Below, piece after piece: positions 12,765-15,552 of a stretch of DNA of 15,552 nt; the first letter of the stretch is position 1, and every line of letters begins with the position of its first letter. The notes under the pieces were generated by a model that saw nothing but the letters and a program-made list of their open reading frames with translations, made no database searches and had not been told where the DNA came from. Made by a program: the position numbers and the translations under genes. Origin of the DNA: Minisyncoccota bacterium (GTDB lineage Bacteria; Patescibacteriota; Minisyncoccia; Minisyncoccales; CG1-02-41-26); the NCBI GenBank assembly GCA_028715435.1, contig JAQURU010000010.1, forward strand, positions 1-15,552, given 5' to 3'.

Positions 12765-13412
12765 TTATTTTATAATTCGCCATTCGATTTTATCTTCTTT
12801 GTCAGCAAATTCTAACCACTCGCCATTATCATTAATAACATACCATTTTTTTTGAGCTTGTGAAAACATCATTGGTAAGCCCTCATAAAATGGCTTTTTA
12901 ACAATTTCTTTTGGCTTTAATCTATCTAGTTCCAACCATTTTTTAAAAACTGTTTCAATGGTGTAATCCAATGCCCGAGAGTTTGCCCATGAAGCAACCT
13001 TATCAATGGCTTTTTTAGCTTCCTCAATGCCCCCAGACAGTTCAATAAGCTGCTTGGCTGGCTTGGTGTATCTGGAGTAAACAATAGTCCTTTTTTTAGC
13101 ATTTTCTTTTAATTCTTTCAAGTCCAGGCCCTTACTTTCAAAAAAATGAGCAATAACTTGCCTTATGGCTGTTTCTTGCTCTAATTCTTCCAAGAGTTTA
13201 ATTCTTCCTTTTTTTAAATACTCTTCAATTTTTTGGCCAATGCTTTTACCAATACCTTCTTCTTTGGCAATTAAAGCCAGGTCGCCTTGAAAATTTTCCA
13301 ATATTAAAGCCGCTTTACGATAAGCCCTTATTTTAAAAACCTGCCTTTCACCCTTAATTTCCAGCAAATCCGCTATTTTATTTAATTGTTGGGCAATCTC
13401 TTGATTTTGCAT
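12765..13412 (-). CDS. PolX-like helix-hairpin-helix protein with unknown C-terminal region
   Basis: A 215-residue two-part protein. Residues 1-80 look like the 8-kDa domain of X-family DNA polymerases: 'IAQQLNKIADLLEIKGERQVFKIRAYRKAALILENF' followed by a helix-hairpin-helix 'IAKEEGIGKSIGQKIEEYLKKG' (48-69), which in PolX binds the 5' phosphate side of gapped DNA. The polymerase palm and the PHP domain are absent. Residues 95-215 contain a basic helix (ELKENAKKRTIVYSRYTKPAK), an alpha-helical stretch with 'ETVFKKWLELDRLKPKEIVKKPFY', and a short tryptophan-containing beta region at the end ('KKWYVINDNGEWLEF'). I do not recognise this half as a named domain, though the two-part layout looks like a conserved CPR protein. 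It lies 1 base from both neighbours, so it shares its transcript with efp. A DNA-binding role is inferred from the first part only. Confidence 0.7.
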   Translation of the reverse strand: MQNQEIAQQLNKIADLLEIKGERQVFKIRAYRKAALILENFQGDLALIAKEEGIGKSIGQKIEEYLKKGRIKLLEELEQETAIRQVIAHFFESKGLDLKELKENAKKRTIVYSRYTKPAKQLIELSGGIEEAKKAIDKVASWANSRALDYTIETVFKKWLELDRLKPKEIVKKPFYEGLPMMFSQAQKKWYVINDNGEWLEFADKEDKIEWRIIK

Positions 13413-13413
13413 G

Positions 13414-13725
13414 TTATAACAGCAATTTTTTCTTTATTCTTTGGACTTCTTCTGCAATAATTTGGCTGTCATAGTCGCCTTGGTGGGCTTTGGCTTTGTT
13501 GTAAACTGTTCTTTTTTGGTCTAAATGCAAATTAAAAATATAATCGGTTTTTGTTTCTTTTAAATAAACATGAAATCTTGGAAACCCAGCCAAACTTAAT
13601 GGCTTAACAAAACTTGCCTGCCTGCTTTGAGCTGAGTCGAGGAGCAGTTTATGATACCCAGCCATTCGCATTATGGCCACATCAATATTTTCTGATATTT
13701 TATTTTTAGCTATTTGAAATTCCAT
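13414..13725 (-). CDS. Conserved-looking small protein of unknown function
   Basis: A 103-residue protein that I cannot place in a named family. Visible: a helical N-terminus ('KISENIDVAIMRMAGYHKLLLDS'), a segment with beta strands 'FPRFHVYLKETKTDYIFNLHLDQKRTVY', then 'AKAHQGDYDSQIIAEEVQRIKKKLLL', a charged C-terminal helix. No cysteine pairs, signal or membrane segment. The strand pair flanked by helices could be a small nucleic-acid-binding fold, but this is speculation. It is the first gene of the minus-strand operon with the HhH protein and EF-P (TAA-c-ATG spacing). Its promoter (13732-13759) would start RNA at its own ATG. ATG 13725 is supported by that promoter. Confidence 0.7.
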   Translation of the reverse strand: MEFQIAKNKISENIDVAIMRMAGYHKLLLDSAQSRQASFVKPLSLAGFPRFHVYLKETKTDYIFNLHLDQKRTVYNKAKAHQGDYDSQIIAEEVQRIKKKLLL

Positions 13726-13731
13726 TGGTCA

Positions 13732-13759
13732 ATTGTATCTGTTTTAACCAAAAATTCAA
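13732..13759 (-). promoter_or_regulatory. Promoter of the minus-strand unknown-HhH-efp operon
   Basis: Read on the minus strand: TTGAAT (13759-13754), 16-base spacer, TACAAT (13737-13732). The expected start of transcription is at about 13725-13726, which is the first base of the ATG, so the mRNA would be leaderless. It diverges from the promoter at 13787-13814. Confidence 0.6.
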
Positions 13760-13786
13760 TAATATATTTAGTTAAGCTCCCTTCAC

Positions 13787-13814
13787 TTGATTTAATTTTT
13801 CCCTGCCATACAAT
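13787..13814 (+). promoter_or_regulatory. Promoter of the winged-helix/Nudix gene
   Basis: TTGATT (13787-13792), 16-base spacer, TACAAT (13809-13814). The start of transcription would fall near 13821, about 11 bases before the ATG at 13832, with no Shine-Dalgarno sequence. It lies back to back with the minus-strand promoter in a 106-base gap. Confidence 0.6.
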
Positions 13815-13831
13815 AAACAAAAATTAAAATT

Positions 13832-14536
13832 ATGAGAAAAGATATTGTTTTGCACCCAGCTCAAATTGAAATTTTAAAGACCCTTCTTTTTAATCCAGAA
13901 GCAAGGTTCAGCGAGCTTAATTGCTTAAATCTTTCCAATGACCACTTTACCTTTCATATAAAAAGCTTGCTTGAGGGAGGTTTGATTATCAAGGAAAAAA
14001 GCCGCTATTTTTTAACCATTATTGGCAAGGAATTTGCTGGCCGGCTTGACGTTGACAGCAATCAAGCAATGTTAGAAAAACAAGCTAAAATAAGCGTGGC
14101 AGTGGCAGGAATAAGGGAAATTAAGGGGCAGAAGCAATATTTAGTTCAAAAACGGCTTAAACAACCTTATTTTGGCTGCCATGGCTTTATTACCGGCAAA
14201 ATTAAGTGGGGAGAGGTTGTGGAACAAGCCGCCAAAAGAGAATTTATGGAAGAAGCAGGCCTAACAGGCAAATTTTTCTTAAACGGAATTAAACATAAAA
14301 TGGACTATGATATTAATAGAAAATTGCTGGAAGATAAATATTTTTTTGTATTTAAAGTTGAAGATACAAGAGGGGATTTAATTGAAAATCCTGCAGGTGG
14401 AGAAAACTTTTGGCTACCTAAAAAAGAGGTTTTGGCTTTGCCTAATTTATTCCATGCAGTTGATGAAATAATTAATATAACCTCTAAAGACAGGTTTGTT
14501 TTTTCAGAAAGCAAATACACTGTTAGCGGTTATTAA
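13832..14536 (+). CDS. Winged helix-turn-helix / Nudix fusion protein
   Basis: A 234-residue fusion. Residues 7-72 look like an ArsR/MarR-type winged helix: 'LHPAQIEILKTLLFNPEARFSELNCLNLSNDHFTFHIKSLLEGGLIIKE' with a recognition-helix region around 36-48 and a wing with 'YFLTIIGKEFAGRL'. Residues 87-220 form a Nudix domain with an exact Nudix box: Gly122-x5-Glu128-x7-Arg136-Glu137-x2-Glu140-Glu141-x-Gly143. 'QYLVQKRLKQPYFGCHGFITGKIKWGE' before it is typical. The known NrtR regulators have the opposite order (Nudix first). The protein could be a metabolite-sensing regulator or a Nudix hydrolase with a tethered DNA-binding domain; the intact box suggests activity is kept. It stands alone behind its own promoter and is followed by the STAS gene. 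Confidence 0.85.
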   Translation: MRKDIVLHPAQIEILKTLLFNPEARFSELNCLNLSNDHFTFHIKSLLEGGLIIKEKSRYFLTIIGKEFAGRLDVDSNQAMLEKQAKISVAVAGIREIKGQKQYLVQKRLKQPYFGCHGFITGKIKWGEVVEQAAKREFMEEAGLTGKFFLNGIKHKMDYDINRKLLEDKYFFVFKVEDTRGDLIENPAGGENFWLPKKEVLALPNLFHAVDEIINITSKDRFVFSESKYTVSGY

Positions 14537-14572
14537 TCTTGATTTTTAGATAAAAGAGGAGTAAATTGGGCC

Positions 14573-14603
14573 TATAATTCTAAATGTTCTATAAAAAAGG
14601 AGG
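14573..14603 (+). promoter_or_regulatory. -10 box and strong Shine-Dalgarno sequence before the STAS gene
   Basis: An exact TATAAT at 14573-14578, without a good -35 at the usual distance, then AAGGAGG at 14597-14603, 8 bases before the ATG at 14612. This is the only full anti-Shine-Dalgarno match found before a gene in the window, so it fixes the start and suggests a highly translated or differently regulated gene. Confidence 0.6.
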
Positions 14604-14611
14604 AAATTAAG

Positions 14612-14962
14612 ATGGAAATAAGTGTTAGGTATAAGGAAGATATAACTATTTTTGATTTATGGGGAGAGTTGGTAGGTGACGCAAGATTTGATTTTAACAA
14701 AATCCTACGGGAAGAGCTGGATAAACCTCACAATAAACCTCAAAAAGGAATAATTATTAACTTAAAAGAAGTGCCCATGATAGATAGTGTTGGGCTAGGT
14801 ATTTTTGTGGCTGCCTATACCACACTTACCAAACAAAGTCAAAAGCTGGTGTTATTAAACGTGGGAAGGAGCATTCGTTATTTATTAATCACTACAAAAC
14901 TTAACCAGATCTTTGAAAAATATTATGACGAAGAGGAGGCAATAGAAAGTTTCAAAGAATAG
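14612..14962 (+). CDS. STAS domain protein (anti-sigma factor antagonist-like)
   Basis: A 116-residue single STAS domain. The pattern is that of SpoIIAA/RsbV: an N-terminal strand pair (ISVRYKEDITIFDLWGELV), 'GIIINLKEVPMIDSVGLGIFVAAY', where Ser59 in the D-S-x-G-L-G motif is the residue phosphorylated by an anti-sigma kinase in family members, and a C-terminal 'LVLLNVGRSIRYLLITTKLNQIFEKY' helix-strand ending ('l..v...v...l..tgl...f'). The role would be partner switching: an antagonist that releases a sigma factor or another client when unphosphorylated. No kinase (SpoIIAB/RsbW) or phosphatase gene is nearby, so the partner must be encoded elsewhere. A hairpin terminator follows 9 bases later. 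Confidence 0.88.
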   Translation: MEISVRYKEDITIFDLWGELVGDARFDFNKILREELDKPHNKPQKGIIINLKEVPMIDSVGLGIFVAAYTTLTKQSQKLVLLNVGRSIRYLLITTKLNQIFEKYYDEEEAIESFKE

Positions 14963-14970
14963 TCAAACAA

Positions 14971-15015
14971 TTTAGCCCCAGTTGCAATTTCGCAATTTGG
15001 GGCTAAAATTATTTT
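14971..15015 (+). terminator. Intrinsic terminator after the STAS gene
   Basis: Arms TTTAGCCCCA (14971-14980) and TGGGGCTAAA (14998-15007) pair perfectly, and the inner GTTGC/GCAAT pair with one wobble and a bulged T around a 6-base loop. A T-rich tail (TTATTTT, 15009-15015) follows and ends directly at the thpR start codon. Confidence 0.85.
14982..15009 (+). promoter_or_regulatory. Candidate thpR promoter overlapping the terminator hairpin
   Basis: TTGCAA (14982-14987) in the loop region of the terminator, 16-base spacer, TAAAAT (15004-15009) at the base of its 3' arm. Transcription would start at about 15015-15016, the first base of the thpR ATG. No other promoter can lie between the terminator and the gene. 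Hexamers match well, but parts of the hairpin are constrained by other needs, so support is moderate. Confidence 0.5.
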
Positions 15016-15552
15016 ATGGATAAAACAAGGCGGTTATTTATTGCCATAAACTTGCCAATGGAATTGAAAAGAAAGCTTTTTGGCATGCAAAAGGAAATCA
15101 ACAGCCAGTTTGGCGAAGATTATATCAAAGCAGGGCTTTTCAAATGGGTGGAAATGGAAAACTTGCATTTAACTTTAAAATTTATTGGTGAAGTAGGGGA
15201 TAGCCAAATTCCAAAAATAACTGAAAACATTGTCAACACAATTAAAAACCAAAAAGAATTTGAGATAAAAACAAAACAAATTTGCTATGATAGTGAAAAG
15301 CAAGCGCCTCGCTTAATTTGGTTAGTAACAGAAAGAAGCAAAAATTTAGAAAACTTAGCTAAAGAGTTTGATGTTGGCAAAAAATTTATTGGCCACATCA
15401 CTTTGGCTCGCGTAAAAGAATGGATTTTCAAACGAATAGAACCAGAAGAAAGGCCAAACATAATGAAAAGTTTTGAGGAAATAATCCCTGTGAAAGCAAT
15501 TGAGTTAATGGAAAGTGTATTAAAAAGAACAGGGCCAGAGTATAAAATAATT
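15016..15552 (+). CDS. thpR: RNA 2',3'-cyclic phosphodiesterase (2H superfamily), partial at the 3' end
   Basis: The gene runs from ATG 15016 in one open frame to the window edge (179 codons, no stop). It has both signature HxT motifs of the 2H phosphoesterases: 'HLTLKF' (His51-Thr53) and 'GHITLAR' (His127-Thr129), spaced as in LigT/ThpR. Start 'MDKTRRLFIAINLP' is the usual ThpR opening, and the end 'VLKRTGPEYKII' matches the family's C-terminal 'S.L...G..Y....' with probably fewer than ten residues missing. ThpR opens 2',3'-cyclic phosphate ends of RNA, such as tRNA fragments. There is no Shine-Dalgarno sequence: the start codon directly follows the T run of the STAS terminator. Confidence 0.9.
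   Translation, partial: MDKTRRLFIAINLPMELKRKLFGMQKEINSQFGEDYIKAGLFKWVEMENLHLTLKFIGEVGDSQIPKITENIVNTIKNQKEFEIKTKQICYDSEKQAPRLIWLVTERSKNLENLAKEFDVGKKFIGHITLARVKEWIFKRIEPEERPNIMKSFEEIIPVKAIELMESVLKRTGPEYKII

Overview
The window is AT-rich (by eye about one third GC), gene-dense, and reads with the standard bacterial code: TGA appears only as a stop and nearly every gene ends in TAA. Gene content and style point to a member of the Patescibacteria/CPR, probably a Parcubacteria-like lineage. This is an inference from short genes separated by a few bases or overlapping, almost no Shine-Dalgarno sequences, an EF-P with arginine at the loop tip, a pseudopilin carrying a LamG domain, a DUF5752 protein and several lineage-style conserved proteins of unknown function. 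No tRNA, rRNA, insertion sequence or CRISPR array was found, and no gap between genes exceeds 300 bases.

Layout. (1) 1-4030, plus strand: the end of xseA, xseB, a HicBA-type toxin-antitoxin pair with its own promoter inside xseB, a metallo-beta-lactamase-fold hydrolase, a Nudix hydrolase, a DUF167 protein, a PD-(D/E)XK nuclease with paired CxxC motifs, and ychF. A 40-base perfect palindrome (4036-4075) closes this block and also serves the converging gene. (2) 4087-4845, minus strand: a membrane-anchored SIMPL/DUF541 protein. (3) 5056-12221, plus strand: a glycogen/alpha-glucan module in one collinear run: GT4 glycosyltransferase, LamG pseudopilin, GH57 amylase, DUF5752 protein, eukaryotic-type (GT3) glycogen synthase and GH133-type debranching enzyme. 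(4) 13725-12200, minus strand: a three-gene operon with 1-base spacers: a small unknown protein, a PolX-like helix-hairpin-helix protein with an unknown C-terminal half, and EF-P. (5) 13832-15552, plus strand: a winged-helix/Nudix fusion, an orphan STAS protein with the only strong ribosome binding site of the window, a terminator, and the 5' part of thpR, which runs off the end.

How it fits together. The central module would build alpha-glucan (GT3, perhaps with the GT4 enzyme) and break it down (GH57, GH133), so it looks like a compact storage-polysaccharide system. The surface-type LamG pseudopilin is translationally coupled to the GT4 gene and contains an uninterrupted G8 tract that could switch it off by slippage. 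The flanking genes are housekeeping or nucleotide-handling functions.

The most useful signals are: the G8 tract in the pseudopilin; promoter-like elements placed so that at least four transcripts (hicB, the 13725 gene, the 13832 gene, thpR) would start at or within about 11 bases of the start codon, one of them overlapping a terminator hairpin; the glycogen module with its embedded pilin and DUF5752 gene; and the unknown proteins in the EF-P operon.
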